NCBI RefSeq assembly: GCF_904849725.1
Contig: NC_058520.1
Location: forward strand, 398,921,993 to 398,985,992
Direction: 5' to 3'
DNA: 64,000 bases
Source: Hordeum vulgare subsp. vulgare
Taxonomy: Eukaryota; Streptophyta; Magnoliopsida; Poales; Poaceae
The number at the start of each line of letters is the position of its first letter. The first letter of the stretch is position 1. Made by a program: the position numbers and the translations under genes. Below, in pieces: positions 21,786 to 35,175 of the stretch. The notes under the pieces were generated by a model. The model saw only the letters and a list, made by a program, of their open reading frames with translations, made no database searches and was not told the origin of the DNA.

Positions 21786-22759
21786 ATGCAAAACATAAGT
21801 GAGATAGTATAAAATACTAATTTAGAATATCATGCACTATGAAATATGACACGCTATTATCATATGTATACTATAATATTCGCCATCATGAATGGAGTTT
21901 ATTTCTTGAAAAGTAATAAAGGGGGTTGACTTTAATTAATGAGTTAAACAAACGGTTCCTATCAAAAAAACGGATAGGTCGATGCCGGCAGAGAAAATAG
22001 AACCATCATGTGTACGTGTATGATTGAATCTTTTGTTCATGAGAAATAATTGCACTTGTTAACTCAAGTTGACTTCATCATCATCAGAAAAAGAAAGAAA
22101 AAGAGGGCAGTTGACTAAAATGGCCGACCAAGCGGCGCATGCGGTGAGGATTGGCTTTGGCTACCTGATGGCAAACATGACGCGATTTTTTTACATACAT
22201 TATTTCTTCGCGTGTCATTTTCGATGTCTGAATGTCAACTTATAACTTGGTGTCCCGCAAAAAATGATAAAAATGTCAATTATGAGCATGGTGGCCATGC
22301 TTAGAGCTCGGGTACAGTTCAACTTGGCATTCCAGCTCCCGAATAGCCAGCGTCCATACCAAATGTGTCTGTTCGCCGGAAGCGCACGTTGAGGTCCACA
22401 CTCCACGGTCTACTCTATTGCTGACTAGAAATAAGTGACCGGGAACAAATTAACGGCTCAACGGTAGCACATATCCATCGCATTGAAGTCATATACGGCA
22501 TCTATACCTAAATATTTGTACTCTAGTTGTAATTGAAGAGAACTATAATTCTCTTTAACTGTAAGCATTGTTGACGAAATCAATATCTGCTCGGTTGCTG
22601 GCGAGTAGAGGATTAATAGGTTAATCGGTAAGTTAATAGATCATTTAATTAGTTAATCAGGCGATTTATCAATTAATCGGCTATTCGATGACATAACGAA
22701 TAGGATTAATCGACAAATTAACTGGTTAGTCGTATAAATTCTTAAACAGGGACTATAAG
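21786..22759. other. Unassigned AT-rich DNA with TTAATCG-rich patch
   Basis: No gene or element recognised. Bases 22600-22735 are dense in TTAATCG/CGATTAA and TTAGTCG words (GGTTAATCGGTAAGTTAATA, then AATTAATCGGCTATTCG), a pattern sometimes seen inside DNA transposons, but I cannot define ends. Confidence 0.35.
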
Positions 22760-22761
22760 TA

Positions 22762-22854
22762 CTCCATCTGTCTTAAAATAAGTGTCATAAATTTAATACT
22801 AAATTAATGCAAATTTTATACTAAACCAATAATATTTATTTTGGGACGGAAAAG
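22762..22854. mobile_element. Decayed Stowaway-type MITE
   Basis: CTCCATCTGTCTTAAAATAA at the left and TTATTTTGGGACGGAAAAG at the right are degraded inverted ends of the Stowaway (Tc1/mariner) type, flanked by TA at 22760-22761 and 22855-22856. The 93-bp interior is AT-rich and non-coding. Confidence 0.7.
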
Positions 22855-22856
22855 TA

Positions 22857-24040
22857 TTTAGGTACCGAGAGGAAGTAACTGTTTATGTCTCTGTGGAGCG
22901 CGTCGGCATCTCGTCGGTCGTCAAGATCTCATGGAGCATGGGACAACGTCTGAGTTGATCTAGATGAGAACACTGGACAGTCGGTTGTCACAAGGGCTTT
23001 GTCTTTGCCATTCCGCTCTATCCAGTTGTTGGCAATCCAATTAGTTGGCCATGCATCTCGGGAAGACTTTGGGGCTCGTGGGGCCGTCCATGGATAGAGA
23101 TGCTACTGCAAAGATTTTGAGTATCTTTTTCCAGCGACTTTATCAACATTTTTGATATTTTTCTGATTTTATATTACATAATATATATCCAACTCATAAT
23201 TTTACATATTTTATCAAAGCAGTATAGTAATATGGCACGTTTCTCTTATTACCAATGTTGCAAAAAAAAAGACTTCTAGTTCTTCATCAGCAAATCTGAG
23301 TTTATTGTTCGGCGCACAAGCAGCCGCCGCGTCTTCCTCCAAAAAAAAAAAGCTAGGACCCCTTTATCTCCTATCAGTGCTGGCGCCGGTCTGTCTCCTC
23401 TCTAGTGGCTATAGGACAATGGGGCCAAGATGGATTATGTCCCTTGTCGACGGGAGAGCTATGTTTTTTAGATGTTTCTTTGGTTTTGTTAGAATTTGTG
23501 CCATGTTCAGAAAGACAAGACGACGGTGATTTCTGAAGATTAAATAAGATTTCTTCCGCCTAGCCCTCGTTTCAGTGATGTGTCTAGCGTCGTTGAAGAA
23601 TGTGTGGAGGTGTGTCTTCGGTAGATCTCGCATGATCCAATTGATGGTTTTCTTCAGTGGATCTACTCGGATCCGGTCTATATTCATGTGTCTTCGGGTT
23701 CGATCCTTTTGACATAGGTGTCTCTTCAAGAGTGGCGGTTGTTCTGATACCTTTGTCCTATAGGGCATTAGCACGATGACTTTTCGGCTGTCTACTATAA
23801 CAAATTTTGTCCGGCTGCGATGAGGGACAGAAGATGATGGCGGCCCGTCTTCGATTCACTTCAGTGCTTGCAATTGTCGTTAGATGGTCTAGGAATTTGA
23901 ATGTAAATTTGATTATTTTGTATGTCCGTTGTACTACCATGAGTAAAGATGATTAGATTGAAGATTTTCCCCAAAACAAAAATCAAGTTTGTTGCTTCTC
24001 TTGACAAGATTCAGATTTATGCCCCCTCCATTCACAAATA
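22857..24040. other. Unassigned intergenic DNA
   Basis: No supported gene. The stretch 23540-23970 (phrases such as GATTTGAATGTAAATTTGATT and TAGATTGAAGATTTTCCCC followed by AAAAC) resembles the A-rich 3' end of a non-LTR element on the plus strand, but I see no reverse transcriptase. The open frame on the minus strand at 23409-23774 has no recognisable motif. Confidence 0.35.
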
Positions 24041-24149
24041 CTAGTAAGCTTGCACGTGCAATGCACGTCTTAACTCCATCGGATAATTATGAAAATAGTT
24101 GTGTGGTTTTACATAGTTTTCATATGCACATGTTCACTAAAAAATAGTA

Positions 24150-24253
24150 CTCCCTCTGTTCACCTTTGTAAGTCGTTTTGAACAACTAAGATTAAGCTAA
24201 TTTGCACATTGTCTGAAATTTCTACAACGCCTTATAAAAATGAACACATGGAG
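24150..24253. mobile_element. Stowaway-type MITE
   Basis: CTCCCTCTGTTCACCTTTG at the left and ATGAACACATGGAG at the right form imperfect inverted ends, with TA duplicates at 24148-24149 and 24254-24255. It is 104 bp, AT-rich and non-coding, and lies just inside the Helitron 3' end. Confidence 0.75.
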
Positions 24254-24255
24254 TA

Positions 24256-25985
24256 TTTGTATGGGTGGAATAGAAAATAAATTGCATGGACAAAAAAAAC
24301 AGGGTGTAAATAATATGCTCACTGCTTGTGGAAGAAGACCATACTTTAAAGGGCGGAGATAACATAAGCTGAAAAATCAATTGTATGAATTACCTAGTTT
24401 TATATCTTTGATTTTTATGTCACTGCTTGTGTTCATGTTCTCTTCTCTCCAATTTAATTTATTGAATGTTGTTCTTAAGAGATTTACTTTCTAATCATAC
24501 TCTAAAGGGCGTAGATTCTTTTTTGTTGTCGTGTACTTAGATATTCTGAGAACACTAACATTGGTATTCATTTTCAGAAATTATATATACCCTATCAACC
24601 CAAACTTTATTTTTCTCAAGTAGAAGAAGAATGATAGTGATATGTCATCAAACAATTTGATCAAAGTTCCTATGGAGCAATCTTCATAACACACTCCACA
24701 AGTACCTCCAGTTAAACTCCAAACAAGCATAAGAAGGATTCTTCGAAAAATACCTTCATCCATGCAAAGAGAAAACAATACAAAGATAGGATAACCGACC
24801 TCTATGAAATAGATTCTACACCCCGAGACTTGACATAAGAACTTGTCCATCATATTTAATAAAATGCACCTGATTTCTACAATGTTCTCTTTTGGGGAAA
24901 TAATTAATGAAGTGACAACAACAAAAGTACACGGATGGTGGTGACCATCTACAAACAATCATGCTAACCGAAACACGTCTCATCCTAATCAAACTGGAAT
25001 GAATAATTGGAGGAAAAGAAGGAGCAAAATTTGGCCTTGAATTCATAGTCAAAGAAAGTTTTGCCTTAGCAGCTTTACCAAGTTCTTTGTGTACTAATAT
25101 ATCTCCTTGTACGACTGCTAATGAACCTTCTCGCCACATGTGGGCATGAATGAATGATTGTGCGAGACTCTGTGCTTAGTAATGTGCCACCCCTTGTCTG
25201 ATGTGTGGAAAGTCGAACCAATGTTGGGTATTCACAGCGGCAAGACATAATGTTCTCCTATGTAGGCCTCTCCTGTGCGGATATAAATTTCCATTATCAG
25301 CACCGGTGAACCTGAACTTGATTCTATACCAACCCAGTTAAGATACAGAGCAACCACAAACTTTTTTTGCAAGCATTTCATCTTCTCTGTGTTTAGCTGA
25401 CTTTTTTCATAGTGAATTATAAAACCATGCTCCCAGAAATACAAGTTATATAAATCATATGGCTCTCCTAATGAATCAAATGGATGAAAAGCTCAAGAAC
25501 ATGGTCACCCAACTTGTCTGTGTACCCTGATTGGCTCTTCTCAAGTGCACAACCCTCTCCGGACATGGGGTCCTATCCGGTGGATGACTCTCCCTACTCC
25601 AGTCCTGCACAATCAGTGACGTGTAGAACAATTTACTTCACATCCCACAATGTTTGTCTTGGAATATAATTATACTAACACAGGAAAACAAAAGCTAAGG
25701 CACTCTGCCTCATTGAGTCCCTCGTGTTTGCTTTGTGAATCCAGTTTATTGTTAAATGTTCACGTATCTAATCACCTAATCCTAGCCGACGATAAGCATA
25801 TGCACAAATTTGAACCATTTACCTCTTCATACACCCAGGGGCATGAGGTCCATCTTCCCCATGGACATACAGAACAAGAAGGGCCCAATGCTTCAATATT
25901 ATTGAGCAAAACAATATAAGAATATGACACTATCCTCACCAGTATGACAAGAATCTCATTGCACGGTTCTCTTGTGATTTACACC
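24256..25985. other. Helitron interior, unassigned
   Basis: No gene recognised. Minus-strand open frames at 24581-24958, 24816-25139 and 25232-25444 overlap or abut and might be exon remnants, but none shows a family motif I know. The frame at 25232-25444 (containing VALYLNWVGIESSSGSP) is the most protein-like. Confidence 0.3.
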
Positions 25986-25989
25986 CTGG

Positions 25990-26560
25990 GTTTTTTTAGA
26001 AAAGGAGGCATGGCCCCGGCCTCTGCATCGAGTGATGCATGCAGCCTTTTATTAAAACATAACGAAACCAGTCTCAACAAAGTACATATAGGTCTTAGAA
26101 AAGAAATAAAAGATGCAAGGCGTCTGTCGCGCCACAACCGGGAATGGTAATAGGCCTAGATGACTATCCAACTATCCTATTAATATGTCGTCATCCAAAC
26201 CGGTTGAACATACTCTGAGCTACAATCTCCTAGCGAGCACACCCAGTAACCAAAGGCTCCTTGGCTTCCGCAGGAGTGAGTAAGGACCACGTGCGAATCA
26301 AGTCAGTAGCCCTGAAGATAACCTGCAAAAAGTGAACATAGCTTTGTCTGTTAAACACTACGTCATTTCTGCAGTTCCATGCAGCCCAAAATAGTGCACA
26401 GGTTCCTATACGAGTAAGTTGCGCAGATTCAACATCAACCCCCTTTAACCACGCCCCAAATAACGTGGTTATGCTATTAGGTTGACTGATATTGAAAGCA
26501 ATGTGAATCGAGCGTCATAAAAGTTTAGCCATAGGACAATCTAGAAAGAGGTGCTTAATA
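25990..26560 (-). pseudogene. 3' end of an L1-like LINE (zf-RVT C-terminus and 3' UTR)
   Basis: On the minus strand 26555-26155 translates, with stops, to the C-terminal part of LINE ORF2: HLFLDCPMAK, ALFWAAWNCRNDVVFNR, the WSLLTPAEAKEPLV block and a final FNRFG-like motif. This is the zf-RVT region that follows the reverse transcriptase. Downstream comes the usual LINE 3' UTR phrase AGGCTGCATGCATCACTCGA and a final TTCTAAAAAAA tail (plus strand 25991-26001). It is a 5'-truncated, mutated copy, on the same strand as the Helitron. At least three stops show that it is dead. Confidence 0.8.
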
Positions 26561-28146
26561 GAAATATATACACAAAGGTAGTTTTAAGGAACCTTGTAAT
26601 GATGTGTGAACAGATCATATTGTCAAAAATAACTACAGTAGGCAGGCATGATACTCGTGTTCGACTGAATTAATATTGTACAATCTATTTTTCTAGGCGG
26701 GATAGACAAAAAAATTGTGAGATAAGCAGCCTCCACAAAGATCAGAAAGACATAGATATCTTTAAATATATTGGGGTTGGGTCAGGATAAAGATTAGGGG
26801 GCAGTAAAATATTTAAATCCAGTTTCCTCGGATGTATAGCTTTGCTCTAAATCAAAAGCTTTGCAATGCTGCTAACGGGATATCGCACCAGCGAAGCAAG
26901 TCTTTCAATATATCTTGGAATGAAATGAATAAACAAAAAAATCCATTAATGTGCATTATCCAAATTTTTAGACCTTAGTTTTTGTGAAGCCACTCCTAAC
27001 AGGTTAGTTTTTACATCCTTATATTCTTCTACCCTTTGTTCCCTTGAGCACCTACTCCCTTATTGACTTCATTGCATCGAATTTGTTAGCTTTTCGCTTC
27101 AGGAGATAATCTAGCACAACAACACATAAGTAATATTCTATTTTCCATCTTCTATGTGCTTATCTTAAGCTCAACAATTCATAACACTTATCCCTGCCCA
27201 GCAAGAACAATAAAAAATAATAGGCATTGTCAAATATATAGTCCCTCCACCCGGAGTTACTTGTCGGTCAAATTGATGTATCTAGCATATTCGTTTGAGC
27301 GGCAAGTAATTACGTACTAAGAAATTTGTGTCAATATTTAAGATATTTGATCAGACCAAACTTTTCAAATATTATTTTTGGGGAATTTGGGCTAACCGGA
27401 GCGAATTGCTTTCACTATATGGTCAAGAAAAATTAGATATTTGGGCTCCGGTAGCACCACCAGGGAAAGGTGTCCTGAAATAGAATCCCATATATAAGCT
27501 ATAAGCATAAATCCATCACGTATGTGTAGCACATAATATTTTTAGGAAATCAGAATCACCTCAATAACCAAGAAGCTGATGCTAGATGCATCTTCACTCC
27601 ACATACCAGACAACCATCTTACAGAACACATTGAGCTCTTCCATTCCGCCGCCGTCGTAGCCATCCATGGTGAAGCGCTACCTTGTTGGATTTGAAGATT
27701 AATTCATGCTATTCTCCACCCCATCCATCTGAATCGTAGGCCACTATCACCATCATTATCAGCGTAGAACATATCTGAAGTATCAACCTCTCTTTCCCAA
27801 TTCATCATAGTGCTTATCCTCTTGTGAATCATGATGACAACCCAGTCATCACAATCTGAAATAATCGTAAAACAAAATGATAAATGCTATGATTTCCAAA
27901 AGTAGACTGCCATATAACCTACTTTCATCACATGACTTTCGGCTTCAGTGTTTCATATGTCTACACATGGGTAAGGTAAAATTCAGTTTAAATGTAACAT
28001 GCACATCTCCTTGTAAAATATACATGATTGATGTGAATGCGAGCATGGATACATCAGTATAAATGTACAATATGAAGGTGCATTCAGCCCTTACACTCCA
28101 TCGCTCATGCTCCTATTTTAATCAAAAATGGCCTGCAGTTTTCAGA

Positions 28147-28231
28147 GTTGGAGACAACAATGTAGTTTCAACATGTCTAGTAGAGGCAGCACAAAATGTA
28201 GTTGGAGACAACAATGTAGTTTCAACATGTC
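28147..28231 (+). repeat. 54-bp tandem duplication
   Basis: GTTGGAGACAACAATGTAGT and the bases that follow (31 in all) start at 28147 and again at 28201, separated by a 23-base spacer. The copies are identical over the 31 bases, so the duplication is fairly recent. Confidence 0.75.
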
Positions 28232-30474
28232 CAGATGTAAGCTTCACGCGCATTACACAAACTATGGAGAATATCAGTGTGCCGCACCCCAGGTCCTCAA
28301 GCAGGATGATCCACACTTCTGAAATAAACGCCTTATATTGTATAAAGCGTTCATGAGTAAGCTTGCAAGTTTGTGATTAAACAGAATTTGTAAGCCGTTC
28401 AATATAAGTTATATGGCTTGCAAGTTTTATTTAGCTACCTTAAACAGTCACCATCCAAACATGCATATTATATTTCAAAATTGACATTTTCATTTATGTA
28501 CGACACAAATTTCACGTCCCATGTGTACACATAGATGCGGGAGGCCACCCGTGTCTACACAACACAAGTCTCTCTGCTGCTTGAGGTACTCAGGCAACAA
28601 ATTTGATAACATCTCAAGACGACGACAATTGTATGTGATATGAACGAAGTGTTCTACTCACCACCGCAGAGCCTTGTTGGTTACGGTTGTCAAGGGCTGC
28701 ATTGATGGTCGGTTCTTTGGCTAGCGGTGCTTTCTGCAGTTATACCCACTCCATGATCACGCCCGCCCTATACAGCAGACTCACCACCACAAGTCATATG
28801 TAGAGGTCGGTGGCATCTCCCTGTCATGATCATGCTCGATAGTAACTTCTTACAGTATAAATATTGGAGTGATATACATGTTAACGACAAACTGGAACAC
28901 CATGACAAAAGAACTCTTGATATTCTTACTACATCAGAAAGTTAAATATTCGCAACTATATAAGATTTTAAAGTATGTTGCAGGACATTGGTGTGTGAGC
29001 CTTAATTACATACCAGAAGATTTTCAAATCAGTTACAAAAACTACACAGTTGAAAGATAAAAATATGTAGGTGAATTTCATCACCTTGAAAGCTGGTTGT
29101 GTGTTTACATCAAAGATTCCATAGATGGATCCCCTTTGTTCTGCGTAGAGCTATAGATGACTTCAATTCCAACACGAATCGATCTTTCTTCCTTACAAAA
29201 AAGATTTGATGAAGTTTGGGTGAGCGAGGGGTCGTGTACTGCAACGGGAAAAAATGACTTGAATGGAATTGTAGCACAATACTTGAGCAACATCATCACA
29301 ACTGTTTTGCATCATCGCAAGTGTTATACTATTATCATACATTCACATTGCATATGTTAATATTAAGAAATTCATTCATAGAGATGGATGCTTTATAAAT
29401 GAGCATTGAAACATCTCCATGGGTGTACATATCATCAAAAATTCAGATAACAAATAGATGTATCATACCAGGATTCCCTACAAAAAAAGGTATCACTGAA
29501 CATATTAGATCCGATCTTCACCAAGTGGTAGCTCAAATTGCCTTGTACAGAGTTTGCAGCCAGTAACCGGAAGTCCTATAAAAGTAAAATATATAAGAAA
29601 TTGCATACCAACACTCGAGTCCAATAGCATTGGACTGTGCCTTGTATGCTGAAGCTTATTGTTTGTGAGTGACTGGAAGTATTACCATCAGCACTGGAGT
29701 GTATCCAGATTTAGGCATGTGTATCTATTACACCTCAAATATAAAATTACCTTGCATGCAAAAGAAAATTTGACCTTAAACAAATTGTACTCTACAATAC
29801 CTAATATTGTATTATTTTGAAGATCTCTAGAGCAGGTTTTTATTCCTTGGTCGTGTGTCTAAGTGTACTGATTAATTAGGTCATACCACTCAATTATAAT
29901 CGAACAAATTATTGTAATTTGTGGGGTGGGAGAGAAGTACCACTCACCAAAGCATAGGAATAGGCTTGGGTAATGACGTCCTTGACAACTACAAATCATG
30001 ATGTCAAAGCACATCTGGGATTGCCGCATCTTCCTGCTCACTAATTAAAGTGTGCTCTTTGCTGCAGCATACAATGGCCACCGGGATGTGGAGGGCTATC
30101 TCCCCTATCTATATATTGTCATAACATTCTGATATAAAAAAATCCTTGAATAGCATAGAAATGACTTCCAAGAGAATCATTGGAAAAGTCTTACTATCCT
30201 CCTTATTTCTGCATGTAAGCCAACACAAACATGAACACCACGTCCAGTGATCCCTCCATCAACTTAAATGGACATTCCCTGTTTCTGACCTCTATTGAAG
30301 CCCGCCACAGCCTGTCGATGCATCGGCTGAGACTGGGCTGCTCGTCGATGCTTGATGATGGCGGCTCCATCTTTTTGTTGAATAGAAACCTCTGTCTCTA
30401 CTTCCTCCAAAAAGCTCACTGTATACCACCTATGCTTCTGCGATGATGGACATTGTGCTGCATCAAGGAGAAGT

Positions 30475-30579
30475 AAAATAGTTGGATAATCTTTTAGGTA
30501 CCAGCAAAAGCAGATTGAAATGGAAATCTTAATCATGTGATATGAAAATAGTTGGATAATCTTTTAGGTACCAGCAAAA
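30475..30579 (+). repeat. 70-bp-period direct repeat
   Basis: AAAATAGTTGGATAATCTTT and the 15 bases that follow occur at about 30475 and 30545, essentially identical, with a spacer of about 35 bases. Confidence 0.7.
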
Positions 30580-30846
30580 CCAGACCAAAGTCTGAGAATT
30601 GTACAGAGTAGACTGCATCATGCCCACAGTACAAAAGATTAGAGACAACTGTGACTAACCAGAATTTGCAAGTTAAACAGAATTTGTAAACTTGTAAATT
30701 TGTGATTAAACAGAATTTGTAAGCCGTATAAATAAAACTTGCAAACAGAATTTGTGATTAAACGACTTATATTTGTAAGCCGTTCAAGGTAGCTAATTAA
30801 ACTTTGATCCACAATTTCAAAACGAAGCACCGATAAGTTACCACCG

Positions 30847-31376
30847 GTGGGTGATGAAAATACTCGTTGCCGTGGCTGGACGTCGTGGTCATCTTGCAGT
30901 CTTGTTCAATGTGGGCGGCGGCCGCTTGCTCGAGGTAGGGCGATGTGGGCTAAGGCCGCTTGCTCGAGGTTCAGCGATCTGGGCGACGACCGCTTGCTCG
31001 AAGTTCTTCGAAGGGCGAATGCGGGGCAGGCAGCGAGGGGGGAGGAGGGGGCGGCAGTTGACGGAATGATGGGGTGCGGGGGCGGCATGGGACAGGTGGC
31101 GCGGTGGGCGCACGAGGTCGAGGGCGGCGGCGCCGGTTGGAGCCGCTATGCGCCTCGTCGACGTCGTCGTTGTCCATGGCGAGCGGCAAATCAGAGGGCG
31201 TCCCGGGTGGGAGGGGTGTGGTTCTGCGGAGACCGGCGCGACGGGGCGAGGGGGCGGAGACCGGCGCGGCGCTGCGAGGGGGCGGCGACCGGCACAGGCG
31301 GGGCGAGTCGCCAGTTAACGCGCGGACGAGGTGGGCAGGCGAGACGACGTGCGAGGTGAGCGAGCCATTCGATTAG
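30847..31376 (-). pseudogene. GC-rich first-exon-like fragment
   Basis: A sharp GC-rich island (over 70 percent by eye) in AT-rich surroundings, as grass first exons are. On the minus strand an ATG at about 31177 is preceded by a C-rich leader with repeated CGCCGGTCTCCGCCCCCTCG and followed by MDNDDVDEAHSGSNRRRR, then Pro/Arg-rich sequence. The protein family is unknown to me. The left part has a 34-bp unit (CCGCTTGCTCGAGG) three times. The plus strand is also open here because of base composition, so strand choice rests only on the ATG context and on the strand of its neighbours. Probably a captured 5' exon of a host gene. Confidence 0.4.
30921..31022. repeat. 34-bp tandem repeat, three units
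   Basis: GCCGCTTGCTCGAGG starts at 30921 and 30955, and ACCGCTTGCTCGAAG at 30989, giving a 34-bp period. The intervening GGGCGATGTGGGC is also shared between units. Confidence 0.65.
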
Positions 31377-31941
31377 CTTTAACTATACACGGGCACGTGC
31401 GTTAGTATGTCAGTATATACTAATCAAACGTAACATAATACAAGGAAAAATTTAATATCATATTAACCACAACAATGCTCGTCAAGGCCGTCACGCCCCT
31501 GCCCTTCCTTCTGTTCTTCTATATATCTCCTCCTCACCTTTGAAGTTGTGTCTCCTTGGAACTGCAGCAGGCCATGGAGAAGCTCAGCAACCGTCGCAGT
31601 CCATCCGACTCGCCGGAGCCGTCTGTCGTACATACATCATTTAATGGCAACCAAATCTGCATATAACCCTGCATGATTTAGTACCTTAGCTGTGCTCTAT
31701 TATAATAGTTGATTAGAGTGATTAAACCCCCAAGAGTATACATAAGCTATACCTGTTCCCGAAGTTGCAATCATTAGGTTGAGAAGGAACAAAATCAAAT
31801 GAGATGCTTTCACACTGATCATATTAAATAAACAGGTCATGTTAAGCACCATGTTTTCAGTATTTGAGACCCATTGAAGCAAAGGATTATTTGGAGGTTG
31901 GCAAATCATTAGTGTTCTAACTTATCTGTTTGCTACATTAC

Positions 31942-34900
31942 CTGGTTTATATTTCCAGGTATGGAGAATAGCCTGTTTCACAATTTGCATCTCCATCAGG
32001 ATGCCCAGTTGCACGAAGGAGTGGATCAAGCTGATTGTACTCAACATTGATAACCATTGTTCTACCTACATATAAGAACGTATCCAAGTCAAATTTGACA
32101 GACAGGAAATACAAAACAGTTGTACAGAAGTCAAAAAATACACGTGAAAATGCATTCTTCCATCAGAATTGATAGGTCAGATGGCACTGGCAGTACAGAA
32201 CAAGCTGAAGAATAGGGTTCACATAGATCTTTTTAGACAAATAATGATGTTTTTTGTTGATTCCAGCAGTACTGATGTACTCTGTAATCACAATTGATTC
32301 ATAATATTATTGACCCCACAATCAGAAAAGCATCAAAAGTTCCTGTATGTATACCCATAAATAACTCCCATGGAATGTGATGAAAGTGGCTAATTTACCA
32401 TCAAGATGAGTAAGCTTGGTTATTACACCAATGGCTTCCTTTGCCTTTCGAGGAACTGCAAGAGAATTAACATTGTAGCCCTTGGTGGCACTGACACCTA
32501 ATGCCGATGGTATTGCCTATAAAAAGATGGTATAAATAAGTTCTCGGCCCCCTACAGTACTCCTAATTATAATACGTAGAAAAGGTGGTTTACAAACATT
32601 AAAGAGCAATCCATTTGTGTCCTGGAAAAAGAGAACCCATCTCCATCCTGTACTCTTTCGGTCAAAAGAATGTGAAGTATTATAAAATATATACCCATAA
32701 ATATTATTTATGGAGTATATCCTAAGATTTTATGTGCAGAGCTGAAGTTTGATTGATTAATTTACTAAACTATTTCAAATAAATCAATGATAACAGTTAA
32801 CTGCCTTCAAAAAGGCAAAGTTGTCTGATTCAGGAAGTCAACAAAAAGAATACACCCAGTTCCTTAACCAACAGGCATACCATTGCTCAAGTAATCCACT
32901 TGAATAAAGAAGAGAATGAACATTTCCATGCCCATGTGGCTTTGTCTGCCGAAACACAAAACCAGAAGTAAGAGAAGTGCAAACTCAAGAAGATGAAAAC
33001 AACAATACTTAATACTCCTAGTATAAGCCATCATATGAAATTATCAACCTGGATCTTGTACTTGTCATTTGGATCTAATGCAAGCCTTGCATCGTTGTCA
33101 GCCAGACATGCTACTTTTTCCTAAAACAAATAAGCATTAGTCGGCACCAAAAGCAACAACTGTGTATGTTTTTAGCGCCTTAAGAAACACATGGAAAAAG
33201 GCAAAATAGAAAGCCACCTGCTTTAGAATTTTCACTTGTGATGGTTTCATCCAAAATAGGAGTTTGATTCCAAAAGCTTGATGGTCAGTGCATTTGTATC
33301 ATCAGAAGTCATAATAGAAAATGGGATCTTCGTATGGCATTCACCTGCACACTCAAAGAATGAAAATTTGATCAATTAAAGCAATGCCTGGATTTTCTTG
33401 AGGCCCTGGATAAGAGAATTTTGACATAATGAAGATAAACAGTTAAAATCATGCTGGATGAGCCATTCATGGGAAACAAAAAATTACGTTTCTATATTCA
33501 ACATGTTCTCTAAAGTTCTATCAGGTTGGGAAAAGGAGAGGTAGAATTGCACTCTATCAATGTGCAGATTGAATTCAGAAACTGGAGACCAAACAGAACT
33601 GGTTTAACTTATCTGATTCAGGCCTTTAATCTGGCCTAAAATCATGTTGGTCTAGTCTATATAAGTAAATAATATCAAATTAATAGTACTAATCCAAAGG
33701 TGTACCTCAACCTCACATACTAAGTGATATATATTTGAACGACATCTTTTTTATACATACTAATAATAGCCATTCAAGGTACTTCTACGGGCTGACGGCA
33801 GCTCATTCGGGCAGCCACACCAACCAACAGAAACTGTACCAAGAACATCATTGTACAGAATGGTAGTTCATTTCAAGAAAATTTTAAACTAAACTGAAAT
33901 GATCAACAATGGCAGGTATCATAGGAAGTATACAAATACTGCCATACTGGTGAGAAAACTAATCAATAATGACAAGCATCATAGTCTACATACCCTCTAT
34001 TTTGCAGCTCGCCTCTTGTAAAGACAAAATAGACTGTATGTAATGTCGAAGAAAACATTTCCCAGTGGTTGTCTCCCTGGGGAGTGCTACCTGCGCGATG
34101 AAATAGTTAACAAAATCTGTGACATGGTACTTTCAGAAGTTTTGCTAGATGTCAAGGTCGCCCAACAGAACAATACATTTCCATGGGGAATAGGTTCCGT
34201 GTTCATATTGTGAACTACATATGAAATAAGACCTACACAAATTTCCTGCCGTGCAGTCTAAAAAGTTCTGTGTTTGGCATGATGTGTAATACTGCTATCC
34301 AACAAGTGTTGAAAATGTATTGTAGCACAGTGTGTGAAAGTGGAAATATTATGATAAAATAACACAAAACAGTACCATAGCTGCATGACAGCAAAAAAAT
34401 CTGCTAAGAGCATCCACATCCCAATTGTCTCTAAAAATTGAGTGCCAAGGTGGATAAATCAGATTTCTATATATACACTTCTTTAAGTATTTTCTACCAC
34501 ATCCCATAGCGCCAACTATAGATGCTATGTTCTTCAGTTTTGTCATTTAAATTGCAATTTCATATACATAAGCGAATTAAAAGTAATTTATTTGGCGTAG
34601 CATTGATGCTAAAAAAAATTCCTAGCATCTATTCTCACATTCCTTAGCACTGGTGCTAGCCAGTTCCTCCGCCCTTAGTGTCTGCTTACCACCTAGGGAT
34701 ATGGATGCTCTAAAGCATGATTTTGTCGAGCAAATTGATGTATATACCTGCTACCATTGCAAATCATGAATACAAAATTTTAACTGTGATACGTCAACAC
34801 GACAGTCTTTCCAATTCTTGGTTGTAAATACACTATTAGGAACTCGAACCACATTACCTTAATTCCTTTGTAACCAAGTCTTTCACCAAGACCACCAGCT

Positions 34901-34985
34901 ACAAGAACAAATGCAGCATTGCGTGCTTCTTTTACCCCAGCTGCTTTTCTGAATGTCAATGACGCTGATTGTACTCTCCTAGAAT
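31942..34985 (-). pseudogene. USP: UDP-sugar pyrophosphorylase gene fragment, eight exons, broken
   Basis: UDP-sugar pyrophosphorylase makes UDP-sugars from sugar-1-phosphates and UTP in the cytosol. Minus-strand exons with good splice edges: 34985-34858 ([20 protein letters not shown], the nucleotide-binding motif), 34090-33994 (VALPRETTTGKCFLRHYI), 33344-33218 ([10 protein letters not shown]), 33120-33049, 32945-32881 ([19 protein letters not shown]), 32647-32598 (FFQDTNGLLFN), 32516-32399 and 32065-31942. These match the N-terminal and central catalytic part of the plant enzyme in order. The true first exon and the C-terminal third are missing. One-base deletions in the third exon (at the YFG-M position) and last exon (near the YSPY motif) shift the frame, so it cannot encode an enzyme. 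Introns are retained, so capture was from DNA, not from mRNA. Confidence 0.85.
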
Positions 34986-35006
34986 CTGATGTTGTCCGGT
35001 CGGGAT

Positions 35007-35098
35007 AAGTGAGGGGAGAGGGAGCAGGACATACCTGACCGCGACGCCGTCCGGTCTGGAACCGTCGTCACCGCTGTCCCTTCGTTTAGGGTGGAGGA
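35007..35098 (-). repeat. 92-bp leader repeat, copy 1
   Basis: This 92-bp segment is nearly identical to 36093-36184. On the minus strand it ends CGCGGTCAG|GTATGTCC, a good splice donor, and here stands just upstream of the first pyrophosphorylase exon. It contains the phrase CCAGACCGGACGGCGTCGCG. Confidence 0.8.
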
Positions 35099-35175
35099 TC
35101 AGAGATGGAAGGTTATCATCCAAGGTACACCCTCTAGCAGCTTTACCTATTCATGATTGCACTGACAATAAGACC

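Larger units (their letters stand above)
26561..30846. other. Helitron interior, unassigned with small internal repeats
   Basis: More than 4 kb without a gene I can support. A Stowaway-like half end (TCCCTCCACCCGGAGTTAC, about 27241) is followed near 27303 by CAAGTAATTACGTAC, but the right end is lost. GATTAAACAGAATTTGTAAG occurs at about 28374 and again at 30711, with further variants at 30672 and 30753. TTTATTTAGCTACCTTA (28424) is the inverse of a phrase near 30735, so two parts of this stretch are related. Short open frames on both strands look random. Confidence 0.35.
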
